Source: Tethya wilhelma (lineage: Eukaryota; Porifera; Demospongiae; Tethyida; Tethyidae). Taken from it: a stretch of DNA of 64,000 nt. The stretch is from contig CAXIPT010000001.1 in NCBI GenBank assembly GCA_964030475.1, positions 11,623,823-11,687,822 on the forward strand. The letters run 5' to 3'. The notes beneath the pieces are model-generated. The model saw only the letters and a list, made by a program, of their open reading frames with translations. It did no database searches and was not told where the DNA came from. Position 1 is the stretch's first letter. Each line of letters opens with the position of its first letter. The position numbers and the translations under genes are program-made. Below, in pieces: positions 12,346 to 23,456 of this stretch.

Positions 12346-13310
12346 CAGTACATTGCTGCCTGCAAAGCCCTTGGAATAATTGATAAGCTGATAACAGGAC
12401 CTTTAAAAGCAAGTTTGATGAATGGAGTCAAGATTCTCAAGTTATTATGAAGAGATGCGAGCATCCTATTACAGGAATATGAAAAGGAGGATGAAGTGTA
12501 CAGAATGCTTTTCTTGGCAACAGATGATGATCCATTGGTACAAAAGTTACTACAACTTTTGTTTGGATCCTTTGCTGTCACAGTTCAACGACTCTTACTT
12601 GATCATGGAGAATTTCATGCTGTGACAAATCCTGTAGTAATTGAAGAAACAAAGTCCGTATCCACTTCAAATGTTAACGTAGAGAGCGATGTTGCGCTAC
12701 TGGACCAATTCCTCTCACATTGCCCTGGAATCTCTTCTACTTTATTCCCACAACAAAACCTCATTGTAGTTGGATTCTAAGTCCGCTCAAGAGATGGAAA
12801 AGTTGTTTAAAGCAGCATTCATGAAGGGGAGAGAGCAAATTGAAATCAAGCAACAAGAGGCTGTAAAGAAAAGAGCAGAAGAATAACTAAAAAAAAAAAA
12901 ATTAGATTGAAAGAAAATAGGATTCAGTCTGTTGGATTATGGACCAGGGTTGAAGAGAGTCTTAGGCAGCAAAAGACAAAACGTGAGACACTTAAGCTTG
13001 AAGTCAACTTTCGCAGGAAAGTTCTTGAGCAATTGCATGAGGACAAAACACATCTCTTTTTTTTCTCATAATGGAAAACATTTACTCAGCTGACTGCCAA
13101 TCTTTTAAAGTTGCAGCCAGCTGAACATCAGACACTTCCACCAACCCTGAGCTGTTAGTAAACAAGAGATCTTTTTGACAGGAATGAAGCTCCACTGTGG
13201 TTCCATGGAACAATCGTTGGATATGTAAAAAATACCCAAGAGTACAGAGTTCTATATGACTCAGAAGACAGTTGTTCCCACTGTTGTAAAATTTATTGAA
13301 TGGTGAAGTT
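12346..13310 (+). pseudogene. Decayed protein-coding remnant, probably transposon-derived
   Basis: Protein-like segments are spread over two frames. The first includes AACKALGIIDKLITGPL and, after a TGA at 12448, continues through YRMLFLATDDDPLVQKLL to a TAA at 12778. A second frame then gives a lysine- and glutamate-rich helical stretch (KSAQEMEKLFKAAFMKG) with further stops. The composition and recurring helical phrases resemble proteins carried by invertebrate mobile elements, but I cannot name the family. An N at 12343 lies just upstream. Several frame breaks make a functional gene unlikely. Confidence 0.5.
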
Positions 13311-14847
13311 CTACTTTATAGTTGTTGATGGATTTTGTGTTGTGTTCACCTTTTATATACTTTATCTATTTACAATTCTTTAAATTCAACAAACTGTTTC
13401 AGCTTTTATGTGCAACAAAAAAGTTTAGTTCAAGCTTTAAAATGGTCCAAGTTGCATGTTTTTACGACCTTCCTAACCTAAGATACAGCTTTTTTCTTAA
13501 ATGTAGTGTAATAACGGTTATTGCTAATTGTGCTGTTGGTTATGTATATCTAAACAACCATATTGCACAGAAATTTTAATATTTTTAAAACTAAATGTAT
13601 AGTATTTAGAGTAAAATCTAAAGCAAAACCCTACAAAATGGGTATTGTAACTATTGTTGTGATCGTCCATTTGTGATGAAGTCCGATTCTGTATTGTTAC
13701 AACACTAAATTATTTCTAAAAAAATCATTGTGAATCGCTAACTAATAAGGCTTTGTATGTCAGCAAGGTCAAAGTTGAGTTCAGCTTCAGCTCAGTTCAG
13801 CCTTCCACAAAACACATTCTTCTCAGCTTCACTCAAGAAATTAACATCAATATGTAAGCGAACTCGCTTCTTCCTCGCTCCTCAAAAAGGACAAAATATA
13901 TGGGCAAAAGGATAGTGTGATGTTCGTGCCACTGTAGCGTTGAACTACTATGCATAACAGAGACAACTGCTTTGAATTTGAAATGGAGAATGGGTGCCAT
14001 TTTGCTGAATGCTGCGAACCCAGCCACGCACTTTTATAACTTTATGCACATATATCGTGGGTTCCGCCAACATTATGTTTGTTTATTATTAGATTCTTGT
14101 GACAAAATTTGGTTGCCATAGCAACCTTAATTGGTACCCATATAACTAATTATTCATGAGATATTAGGGATATGAACATAACTGAGACACACCACAGAAA
14201 TAAGGTCCTAGCTCACTTAAATGACAATCATTCTGATATTGTTTGCTCACTATTTTATGATTTGGCCATTCCTATTTCTTTATACTTAATATGGAGATGC
14301 AGGGCCGTCGAGCGTCAGCGGCCATGGCTGCTCCGGTTTTTGGCTTCTCAACTTCAAATTTTCTGCTTCTAATGCTCAGCCAGGACTCTCTTGGTAAAAA
14401 TTTAGGTAAAAATTCAGTCATGTTATGGTGTGCACAGCTAAGAGTACAAAGTTCAATATTGCATTCTAAATAAAGCATACTACAAATTTAATGTTTGCTG
14501 AGTCAGCTGGCCCTCATCGAACAAAAGTAGTATTGCATTTGATTGCCACAAGAACTGTAAGCTTCAAATAGCAAACGTAGTGGTATTTTACTGAACTGTT
14601 GATACCTTCTTTCAGCTGCAAGTGAGTAGAAATTAATCATAAGTTCAGGCTGCAAAATTATAAGCTCCCCCCTTCCCCGTCCTTTAGGCACGGCTTACAT
14701 GAAGGGTCACCATGCCAGTGATGTAGCGTAGCCATCACGAGAGTACTTCTATTAATGAGCTGCATCCTTCTCGAGTCCATCGCAACCAATTAGCAGCCTG
14801 ATAAGAAGTTGTTGGCTCTGACCATGTGTGCACACATGCTGCAACTA
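13311..14847. other. Interval without recognised gene
   Basis: Short open frames on both strands lack recognisable domains. No terminal repeats were found by eye. Confidence 0.35.
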
Positions 14848-15010
14848 GCCCCATCACCTCCTGTTAGTTGCACTCTGCTCCGCCCACCACATTCCCACGA
14901 CACTAGTCGCGTGCCCTGACCCCGCCCTTGCACGTGTGAGGGATACAACAGATTTCTTGGAATGTGTCATGTGATTTTTCAACTGCAGGTCTGTTTATCC
15001 TGATGCAGCT
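14848..15010 (+). repeat. GC-richer direct repeat, copy 1
   Basis: This 163-bp block (from GCCCCATCACCTCC to CTGATGCAGCT) is repeated almost exactly at 17047-17210. It includes a GC-rich stretch with CCGCCCACC and CCCCGCCC that stands out from its AT-rich surroundings. Confidence 0.9.
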
Positions 15011-16189
15011 CTTCGCTTCGCATGTGAGAACTTGAAAGCCTGACTTATGTAAGTAATATCCGCAAAAATTGGGGCTTTTTATTGACTAATCGCGAAGTAC
15101 GTACAGTGAATGTAATTAACGGACTTACCAGCTCAGCAAAAGTGCACTCGTGTCGTACCTGTTCCAAGTGATCCCATAGCACATGCAGAGGGTTAATTAC
15201 GGTATTCGTTTTGTTTGTCCGTCTGTTCAGTGACAAAATTGAAGACAGTAACCTTCATAAATCGGTGATATCATTAATATATTTTTGGAAGAGTAAAATT
15301 CTGTTCTTTCTGCTTTCTTAGGCTTTGATGCTGCACCTACTGATCACACCCAATAGACCACGTATAGTGTGCATTTTTTAGAGATACAGTTGAAGGCTTT
15401 GAATCTACCCTGCTTTCTTGGCCAGAACAGTGAATTAAGAGTTGGCTTGCTTGTAACTTGGAGTTTGTATCATCTGATTGCTTACACATTCACTGTAGGC
15501 TCAGTTCTAAGCGCTTTTTAATCTTTGCAGTCTGGCCATTGTCATCAATAGACGTCCATGCCATAGTTAGTACAGCTAGCTAGCCTAGTTTGCTTCAACT
15601 TGGTGCTTGTGTTGTAGTACAAAATAAGCATCATATACATCATCATCATGCCCGACATGCTCCTACAAGTGAGCGTACGCATGCCGGTACATGGTCGTGG
15701 TTGTGGTGATTGGTGTAAATATAACATAGACTTCCATAATTACTATGTACCCAGTACTATACAGAGATCACATATTGCTCCAGTACTCTGTTGCATATCA
15801 CTCCAGTGCTATCACATGTCATTCCAGTCCTGTGTCACGTGCCATTCCAGTAATGTAACCTTTGACCTTCCTAAAGATATTCTATCATCTATCAAGAGAA
15901 GCTGTTACCTGCCTGCTGCCTCATCCCTAGGTTACTGGCACCTGAATTCTGAGTTTCTCAGTGTCTCAGTCAAAGTCACTACACTCTTGGTTATAATATA
16001 TTATTATATATACAGGCCATGCTGTGCCACTGTCAGTGGCTTCAAGTTCTAATTTAACGTCCTAACCTATGCTATTAAACGTGACATACTTATTACTGTT
16101 GCACATGCAGAGCCACTAGTACATAGTTATACTTGTGTCAGGTGACTCAGTAGCTAAGATCTATCCAGAGTCTGATGGTTCTTTGTAGC
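15011..16189. other. Interval without convincing gene
   Basis: A half copy of the 26.1 kb MITE end lies near 15122-15165 (CCAGCTCAGCAAAAG and CGTGTCGTACCT). A 134-codon open frame at 15648-16052 shares the phrase TGCCATTCCAGTAAT with the repeat at 17.8 kb, so it is more likely repeat sequence than a gene. Confidence 0.4.
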
Positions 16190-16858
16190 TACCATACTCA
16201 CTCTAATTATTGGAACATTGAAAAACAAATATTTCTGTAACTGTTCACTATTAATTAGAAAGATTTTATGAAGTGACAAAAGCTTGCCATAATGGAGAAG
16301 TATCTTTTGACACCTAAAACTCCAGAAAAGAAACAATCCAGCATCCTATCCTTCACTGTTAAAGTCAGTCCCACTTTCATCTACCACTGCGTGCCTCGAA
16401 GCTAGGAGGAGGCCAAATGAGCCTGCAGAGACCCCAGCCGCCAAGCGTGGTCCTGGATGCCCACAAAAAAATCATCAATCTTTAATTAATTTAATACACA
16501 AGCAGTCTCTTTTTAAAAGCCACTATATCTGTACAAACATTCACTTAATTAAGATGCCGCTCTAAGTATAGTGCCATGCAAGACTTTTAAATTATTTTTG
16601 ATTTCAATTGAGTGCCAAACAGCTGTTTATATTAATTTTAGGTGGCATTTTCATACCAAGTGCCACTCCAATATGAGACAAATATTTAGTTTTATTTTGG
16701 TGCCAACTGAGAATTTGAATTATTTTTTCCTGGCACCTTAATTAGAAAATTTACAGTAGTTATATAGAATGACCAAATTTTTCTCCGTTCCATGCATTCA
16801 ATTAGAGAGATAGAAATATTTAAAATTTGGTGTTCCAATAGTTAGAGCGAGTAGGGTA
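16190..16858. repeat. MITE-like element, about 0.67 kb
   Basis: Ends are inverted: TACCATACTCACTCTAATTA on the left mirrors TAGTTAGAGCGAGTAGGGTA on the right. The interior is rich in GTGCCA-type phrases, similar in style to the 25.2-25.9 kb element. It looks like an old relative of that family. Confidence 0.6.
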
Positions 16859-17046
16859 ATAGTCTAAATACTAAGACTACTGAAGTAAAAAATATAGGCA
16901 CTGTCAGAGGCTGCAAGTCTTTGTCAACCAGCATGGTGACTCCGCCTAATAATCATCGCTGATGTCAGTGAGCAAATTATAGGACTATGATGATAAGCCT
17001 GGTCAGATATACATGTAATTGGCTCATGCAATGAATTTGAATTAAT

Positions 17047-17210
17047 GCCCCATCACCTCCTGTTAGTTGCACTCTGCTCCGCCCACCACATTCCCACGAC
17101 ACTAGTCGCGTGCCCTGACCCCGCCCTTGCACGTGTGAGGTATACAACAGATTTCTTGGAATGTGTCATGTGATTTTTTCAACTGCAGGTCTGTTTATCC
17201 TGATGCAGCT
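17047..17210 (+). repeat. GC-richer direct repeat, copy 2
   Basis: It matches 14848-15010 with one extra T and an isolated substitution. It begins inside the left terminal repeat of the 17.0-18.6 kb element and ends exactly where a foldback structure begins. Confidence 0.9.
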
Positions 17211-17391
17211 TGAACTACAGAACAACCACTCAAAATAGTATTAAAAGGGTCTCTCTGGTACAGTTTTGAACGATAGTTGTTTTGAATAACACCCATCTCA
17301 TACGAATATGAGTGCTAGTTCCCATCTTTCCCTACTTGCAATTGTAGTACGTCAATGGTCTGAATTTTGAGTGGTTGTTCTGTAGTTCAAG
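17210..17391. repeat. Foldback hairpin with 27-bp arms
   Basis: CTTGAACTACAGAACAACCA at 17210 is the inverse of TGGTTGTTCTGTAGTTCAAG ending at 17391. One arm is also the start of the 556-bp duplicated block. Confidence 0.85.
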
Positions 17392-17923
17392 TATTATGTT
17401 CAGAGGTCCTACCTATGTGCCACAAACTCAGAACAAGCTACGCCATCGATCTACCTAGGAAGGGTAGAGTCTGAGGTGTTTTTTTTTGTAGCCAGCTATA
17501 GGCTCAGAGCTACAGGCTTCATATGAACTTTTTGTTTATTCCTCATGCCATTGATTACCAAAATCAAAAACTTTTCTCGGAGAAAACTGAAAACATTAGC
17601 CATGCAATACTAATCATAATCAAGGCACCAATGGTGCACAAACCTTGGTACACTCTAACAATTAAAGCTCTGCCTGGATACTACATGTACATGACATTGC
17701 AAATCTTTGATGAGAGTATCTTATCATTGTGCAGTACTGAGAATCTGTATAAACTTACAACTATTCCCTGTACGGTGGCCCTGGAGGTTGCTTATCACTC
17801 CAGCGGCTGCGCTGTCACGTGTTGCTCCGGTCTTGTGACGTGCCATTCCAGTAATTTAACCTTCAAGTGACCTTTGAGTCTGCACTTCTTATTTTCTAGA
17901 GGCCAGAATGTTCTATGGCATGA
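17368..17923 (+). repeat. 556-bp exact duplication, copy 1
   Basis: This block is repeated at 17925-18480 with no difference that I can see, separated only by a single N at 17924. Both copies contain the same 115-codon open frame, which has no recognisable domain. Confidence 0.95.
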
Positions 17924-17924
17924 N

Positions 17925-18480
17925 TGAGTGGTTGTTCTGTAGTTCAAGTATTATGTTCAGAGGTCCTACCTATGTGCCACAAACTCAGAACAAGCTACGC
18001 CATCGATCTACCTAGGAAGGGTAGAGTCTGAGGTGTTTTTTTTTGTAGCCAGCTATAGGCTCAGAGCTACAGGCTTCATATGAACTTTTTGTTTATTCCT
18101 CATGCCATTGATTACCAAAATCAAAAACTTTTCTCGGAGAAAACTGAAAACATTAGCCATGCAATACTAATCATAATCAAGGCACCAATGGTGCACAAAC
18201 CTTGGTACACTCTAACAATTAAAGCTCTGCCTGGATACTACATGTACATGACATTGCAAATCTTTGATGAGAGTATCTTATCATTGTGCAGTACTGAGAA
18301 TCTGTATAAACTTACAACTATTCCCTGTACGGTGGCCCTGGAGGTTGCTTATCACTCCAGCGGCTGCGCTGTCACGTGTTGCTCCGGTCTTGTGACGTGC
18401 CATTCCAGTAATTTAACCTTCAAGTGACCTTTGAGTCTGCACTTCTTATTTTCTAGAGGCCAGAATGTTCTATGGCATGA
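17925..18480 (+). repeat. 556-bp exact duplication, copy 2
   Basis: The offset from copy 1 is 557 bp, which is the block plus the N. Exact identity in a region of otherwise diverged repeats suggests two unmerged contig ends rather than a biological tandem. Confidence 0.95.
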
Positions 18481-18878
18481 TTCCTTATAGATCTATGTAA
18501 ATGGTATAGCTAAACATAAGAAATATGGGGCATTAATTCAAATTCATTGCATGAGCCAATTAAATGTATATCTGACCACTTGAGGCACAGATTTGAGTGG
18601 ATGATAGTTGCACCAGCATATTCAGAGGCCCTGCATAGCTCCAAGAGAAATAATGCCTATACGTACAGGGAACAAAGTTATTATTGCAAAAGAAGCTTTC
18701 CAATTTAAGGAATTAAGAATTGTAAGTGTATGATATATTAGTGTGCTACTGACAGTCTGTACTAGCTAACCTAACCATTCATTTTGTGACTAATAAACAT
18801 CATTACTTCAACGGCTTTAAAGTAATGCAAAACAAATTAACACAAGAAACAACTATAACACAATTAATTATGATGTCA

Positions 18879-19781
18879 TTACGATCTGACCCTGAGCCAG
18901 TATTTTTCCCCAAGTTCTTGACAACATGTCTTTACTAGTGCATTAAAAGTGGCAGATTCAACACTTAGCGATAATTTTACTGATGAAGCTTTAAAAGAGG
19001 GATCACGTAAAGTTTTAACACCAGGTTGAGGTGGCGTAGGCCTTCTTGAACGATTAACCTTCACATACTTTCCATCACGAATCACTTTAATTTTATCCAA
19101 GTTCCAATCACGTTCAGTAGGAAGAGAAATCTTCGAACACTTTTCATTAAGCTCAGCTAAGCGCCTAGTTATTTCTTTTTCAGCCATTAGAAGACTAAAG
19201 TGATCTTCAGATTCTAAGTATCGAGTTGCATAAGACACACTACCATGTAATTCATCCAGGGTCCTCCGTAAATATTTTTGTTGCTCTTGTAGGTATTTAA
19301 GCTTGGCTTTCTTTACAGCATTCACGTGGTCAATTAGTGTCCGCTTTTTTAATTCCAGAGTGTTTTTGTGTAAAGTGACACAACTCTTAATTTTCTCCTT
19401 AGCATCAGGAGACTTAAGATCAATGTACTGCAAATCATCATTAACTTTCTTAAGCAAACCTTCAATGGTAAATTCTGAAGGGAAAAAAATTCCAGTATGA
19501 CCAAACAATCCATCTTCTACACCCTCACTTCGTACATAACGTTTATTGTGCAAAAAATGCTCTAGCATTGAACATATTGTGCAGCAAGACTTTCCGCAGT
19601 CATCACAGAAATAGGATACAACTTCTCCCAAGTGTACACCACAGAGAAATCCCACTCTTTCCAATCCATCTGAACTTAATAGTTCAGCTTGTTTGCTATT
19701 TCGGTCTTCTCCATGTGAGGACATGACGCAGCCAACAGATTTTCCAAATGATTGTACATCAACTTTTCCTGGTTCAGACAT
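18879..19781 (-). CDS. B-box zinc finger protein with coiled coil
   Basis: This is an uninterrupted 300-residue frame. Residues 47-78 form a complete B-box type 2 zinc finger with ligands C47, H50, C59, C62, C67, C70, H75 and H78 in canonical spacing. Residues about 105-215 are rich in K, E and L and resemble the coiled coil that follows B-boxes in TRIM proteins. The tail is basic (residues 240-262). B-box proteins usually act as oligomeric scaffolds or ubiquitin-pathway factors, but no RING is present, so ligase activity cannot be claimed. The Met at 19781 is the first in frame and no upstream exon is evident. Codons are intact, unlike the transposon genes nearby. It may share a promoter region with the plus-strand exon at 20.1 kb. 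It is the best host-gene candidate in the window. Confidence 0.85.
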   Translation of the reverse strand: MSEPGKVDVQSFGKSVGCVMSSHGEDRNSKQAELLSSDGLERVGFLCGVHLGEVVSYFCDDCGKSCCTICSMLEHFLHNKRYVRSEGVEDGLFGHTGIFFPSEFTIEGLLKKVNDDLQYIDLKSPDAKEKIKSCVTLHKNTLELKKRTLIDHVNAVKKAKLKYLQEQQKYLRRTLDELHGSVSYATRYLESEDHFSLLMAEKEITRRLAELNEKCSKISLPTERDWNLDKIKVIRDGKYVKVNRSRRPTPPQPGVKTLRDPSFKASSVKLSLSVESATFNALVKTCCQELGEKYWLRVRS

Positions 19782-20118
19782 GACTGATAAAATGGTTCTA
19801 GTGATGATGATCTGACACTCTGCCTCAGAGTCTGACTCTAGCTCTGACCATAGATTATGCTCTAAACTCAGCCAGAGCTCTAACCGATCACATGACTTCC
19901 ACGTGATAAAATTGGAGCTCTCTCTAACTGATCGACCGCGGCGATCTTTTCTACAAGATTGTCCTCCTTTTTTTTATTTTTATTCAGTGAGTTGTGATTC
20001 CGTTTTTAAAGTTTCATTGTAGACAGGCAAGGTTTGTATGAAAATTACGAGTGGTTACTTTCATCATGCATAATAAATATTGGTTATCTGTGAACTATCA
20101 GACTATGCTTTTACATAG

Positions 20119-20222
20119 GTTTAAAGTATTCATGGAATGTCCTTCATCTGGGTGTCGAAAATGATGTAGAAAAACAGAAGAGATCTGCTATGGCAAATGC
20201 TGAAAAACTTGCATTTCAAAAA
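20119..20222 (+). CDS. Candidate internal exon, helical segment
   Basis: The segment is bounded by a TTTTACATAG acceptor and a strong AAA|GTAAGT donor. Only one frame is open, starting in phase 1 and ending in phase 0. The predicted peptide includes NVLHLGVENDVEKQKRSAM, a charged probable helix. It lies divergent from the B-box gene and upstream of other plus-strand candidate exons. No family is recognised. Chance openness over 104 nt is possible. Confidence 0.35.
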
Positions 20223-20250
20223 GTAAGTCATCTCAAGTGGTAACTCCCAT

Positions 20251-20789
20251 CAAGGGGTAGTCACTCCCACTCCGTGTATGGTTCCGTTTGCGACCGGGAT
20301 CAAGAGTCTTGATCCACTAAAAGTCGCCTTGATCGCTTGATTTACAGTAAAAATGGTCCTTGATCCTTTGATCGAAGTCAAACCTAGCGCTTGATCAATG
20401 AACTTTGACCCTCGGGCGATTGCACGTGCAAAATGCGCATAACTAACTACAGTTCGAGAAGGAACTGCTACAACATGAATTTAATGCTGGTACTGGAGTA
20501 AAAGTGTCACCTGCAGAAATCTAGACTGGCAAATCGAACTCTCTCCACAGAGCTTGCGCTAATCGGCTAACCGTATACACATTTCTATTTATACGAAAAA
20601 AATTTTTGAAATTGCACAGTCTATCAATTACGTCATAATAGTCGCAGCAGTCTTGATCTTGATCGAGTTTCGACTACAAAGCAAGCTTGATCGCTTGATT
20701 CTTGTTGAAAATCTGCTTTGATTTCTTGATTCCATCTTGATCCCGGTCGCAAACGGAACCATACGCGGACTGGGAGTGACTACCCCTTG
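20251..20789. repeat. MITE with long inverted ends (AAGGGGTAGTCACTCCC)
   Basis: The left end CAAGGGGTAGTCACTCCCAC is mirrored by GGGAGTGACTACCCCTTG at the right end. The similarity continues inward through GGTTCCGTTTGCGACCGGGA. The interior is rich in TTGATC phrases. The element sits just after the donor of the 20.1 kb candidate exon. Confidence 0.85.
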
Positions 20790-20799
20790 TCCCATATAT

Positions 20800-21430
20800 T
20801 CTAGTCCTAGACCCCGCCTTTTCCGCCCAGCGAAAAATGGGGCTAGAAAAACTGGCACACATTTTGTGTTCTCTGCTCAAAATCGGGCAGAGCCAATCAG
20901 ATTGCTTACATGAAGTCATGTGACTAAAATGTCACATGACATTGCATTGATTTTGGAAGTCGTGAAAAATTGTTACTTGTAAACTGACCAGTCTGTAGAA
21001 TTTTTGCGTGTGTGTATAGAAGTTTTGAAACCTGTTGAAACTCGAAACAACGAGCCATTGACATCGCTGAAGCTAGCGCTTTCATCTCTGATTGGAACAG
21101 ATAAGAATTTATTTTTTACATAGGCATGAGCTACGTGGGTAAGGTTAGCCTGACCTTATGACTTGAAGCAGTCGATCATTCGGCGAAGATTACTTACTAG
21201 GCTGACTACTCTTTTCTCAAAGCCTATTGTTCACTGTAAAGTCGCCTGCTTGGGCACAAAAAAAGCGATTGATACTTGTCGCGAAATGCAGTAAGACCCA
21301 AAATAAATTTTTGAGGTCAAGCTGCACGTGAATCGTGACAAAGTTGCATTCCAGAATTTCACCGAAAGTGCACCAGTTTTTCTAGACCCCCATTTTTCGC
21401 TGGGCGGAAAAGGCGGGGTCTAGGACTAGA
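20800..21430. repeat. MITE with about 60-bp inverted ends (TCTAGTCCTAGACCCCGCC)
   Basis: The left end and the inverse of 21372-21430 match over CTAGACCCCGCCTTTTCCGC and CCAGCGAAAAATGGGG. It lies immediately right of the previous MITE, separated by about 10 bp. Confidence 0.85.
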
Positions 21431-21448
21431 CTAACTCCCATATGTAAG

Positions 21449-21481
21449 ATAGATCAAGGAATGCAAGCCATGCTCAAGAAA
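21449..21481 (+). CDS. Weak candidate short exon
   Basis: This is an open segment encoding IDQGMQAMLKK, ending at AAA|GTGAGT. Reading in phase 0, it would continue the 20.1 kb exon after removal of the two MITEs. The acceptor (ATATGTAAG) is poor, and the frame stays open beyond the donor, so boundaries are uncertain. Confidence 0.2.
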
Positions 21482-21690
21482 GTGAGTAACTTGGAGTCAG
21501 TGTACAGGAACCAATGGCCAATGGTGGTGTATCTACAATATTGTGAGATGGCTCAGTTACAATCTTGGCCACTGAGACCAGACTGTTCATTGAAAATTTG
21601 AAGTTTAAGTTCGGATAATATTGTTGCCAAACGTCAAAAGTGATTTTAATTGGGGTAGTTCCAAATACTTACTGATCAAAATAATGGCTA

Positions 21691-22037
21691 CAGTAGAACC
21701 CCGATTATCTGAACACCTCAGGGCACTAGCTAATTTCCAGCGTTCAGAAAACTGAATTTGTTTGGATAACTGAAGCGATAAAAGCTTGTTTTTGCTTTTC
21801 TAGCAGTAGCCACGATAGTTTGCTTACTCTTTAGCATCTCAGAACACTGGTAGTTTGTATTTTTCTTGATCAAACTTGAATAATGGCGACCGTGTGCACG
21901 ATTACGTATGCCTGAAGCTCGAAAAGAGGGCAAAGTTCATTTGGATATGATCTAATTAACCGAAATTTGGCCTTCCAACTCTGTTTGGATAATTGAGGTT
22001 TCGGATAAGTGAGGTTCAGATAATCGAGCTTCTAATG
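21691..22037. repeat. Pogo/Tigger-like MITE, about 347 bp
   Basis: The left end CAGTAGAACCCCGATTATCT is mirrored by the right end GATAATCGAGCTTCTAATG, and TA flanks both sides. This terminus style and TA target are typical of pogo-group mariner relatives. No transposase is encoded. Confidence 0.75.
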
Positions 22038-22220
22038 TATAAGTATAAATGTGAGGATTCATTGATTAGCAATATAGTTGAGCTAACCATTTTGTCTCAA
22101 ACATACAATATTCCAAATGTGCTATAAAATGCATTGTACCTGTATAGTGTTGTTTGTACACCATGTACTATACATGTGGGCATTAATTTGTATGGATGAC
22201 TAGCATGAAACTGGTTGTAG

Positions 22221-22306
22221 GAGTTGTGCTATACCAAATTGTAAATTTGATGCTACACAATCAGTGGGGTCTGAACTATACCGCAACCTTCCTTTAGAAG
22301 ACAAAG
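22221..22306 (+). CDS. Candidate exon with C-x4-C motif
   Basis: A GGTTGTAG acceptor precedes an open frame (entry phase 2, exit phase 1) that reads SCAIPNCKFDATQSVG and ends in PLEDK. The 3' border AG|GCAAGTA matches the consensus of the rare GC-AG intron class. The exit phase fits the candidate exon at 27020. A C-x4-C start followed by a proline-leucine turn recalls the beginning of THAP-type fingers, but the remaining ligands are not seen, so the domain is unnamed. Confidence 0.4.
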
Positions 22307-22534
22307 GCAAGTATGTGGGTGATATAATATAATGAAGGAACAATAATTATAGAAAGGAAGGAACAATATTCAGCTAAATTGAGAGTCTTGTATTCATCAT
22401 TGGTTGAAACCATTGCCTGGGGAAAGTATATTATGCGCATGAAATCCTTTTGCCCTCTGAGACGTAATTAATTACTGGTTGTAGACTAGGAAACGAGTCT
22501 AGTCAGGAAATATCATTTTGCTTTATAATACAGA

Positions 22535-22950
22535 GTACACAGACGTTAGGCCAGCGGTCCACTCAGAATACAAACATTAAAAATTCAGGAAGTACTACGT
22601 AAACGCATTCCACAAACTAATTATCTCACCTCAAACTTTCAGTTGTTTTTCACAGGTCTGTAAAAATCCTTCAGGGCAAATGTGAGCAAAGTTTATCCAG
22701 CATTTGAGTAGAGCAACTCTTTCTCTTTCTGACAAATCAAGTCTGACTTCCAGCAGACGGCCAGACGCTCCTATGTGGATTTCCACTGCCATTTGCAGAG
22801 GCCCTTTGAAACGGTAGCACTGAAATAGGTCAAGAAAAGGTGGGAACAATTTGTTTTGCCTAGTGCTGTGATAACAATTTTGGTATCAATCTGTAGCACT
22901 AGGTTAGCGCTTTAAGAAAATTCAATTGCCAAAAGTTTCTGCTGCACAGA
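22535..22950 (-). repeat. Left arm of 1.3 kb inverted repeat, carrying a 72-codon frame
   Basis: This arm of about 416 bp is the near-identical inverse of 23457-23875. On the minus strand (22631-22849) it encodes a 72-residue frame including GASGRLLEVRLDLSERERV and KCWINFAHICPE. A plausible acceptor (TTGACCTATTTCAG) lies inside the frame and a stop precedes GTGAGA, so it may derive from a terminal exon. No family is recognised. Confidence 0.75.
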
Positions 22951-23019
22951 ACTCCAACAATGTACTCATAAATAGGTTGAATTCTTGGTCTTTGTTGACG
23001 GATTGCACCTCCAACAAAC

Positions 23020-23227
23020 TACCATATACTGCTTAATTTTCGTGGTACTTAACTTTCGCGGTTTTCGCGGATCAAACGTTATCCGCGAAAATTGTTCAAC
23101 GAAAAATTGCGTGCTCATATGCGTGCGCACACGAATGATATCAATTCGCAAAACTTATTCAACAAAAATCTGCAATAGCGCAATCCGCAAAAATTAAGTA
23201 ACCTCGAAAATTAAGCGGTATACGGTA
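23020..23227. repeat. MITE with TACCGTATACCGCTTAATTTTC-like ends
   Basis: The left end (TACCATATACTGCTTAATTT) is mirrored by AAATTAAGCGGTATACGGTA at the right end. About 208 bp long, it lies inside the loop of the 22.5-23.9 kb inverted repeat and is non-coding. Confidence 0.8.
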
Positions 23228-23456
23228 TGACTGACTAACTTTGTACATTTATTCATCAGTTACAAATTAGCACACACCAAAAAGAGGCATCTAGAAGATT
23301 TAGGTCTTGCAAAATGACACAAAAGCGGCAATACTTCAAGTTGAGCAGGTATGTGGTCGTCAGTGAACTCAGTGTAGCTGCTCCGCCCACTTCTTTTGTA
23401 GTACTTTTATATGGGCAGTACTAGTAAAAATAGACAATATTCAAGAGTGCGTAGCT

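Larger units (their letters stand above)
17000..18578. repeat. Element with 53-bp terminal inverted repeats, about 1.6 kb as assembled
   Basis: The left end TGGTCAGATATACATGTAAT (17000-17052) is the near-perfect inverse of 18526-18578. The interior contains the GC-rich repeat copy 2, a foldback at 17210-17391 and the 556-bp exact duplication. If the duplication is an assembly artefact, the true element is about 1.02 kb. Confidence 0.75.

Noticed and set aside
15648..16052. 134-codon open frame as a host gene
   Set aside because: It contains phrases shared with the repeat at 17.8 kb and has no domain.
17523..18427. Two identical 115-codon open frames
   Set aside because: They are the same frame counted twice in the exact 556-bp duplication, with no domain or splice support.
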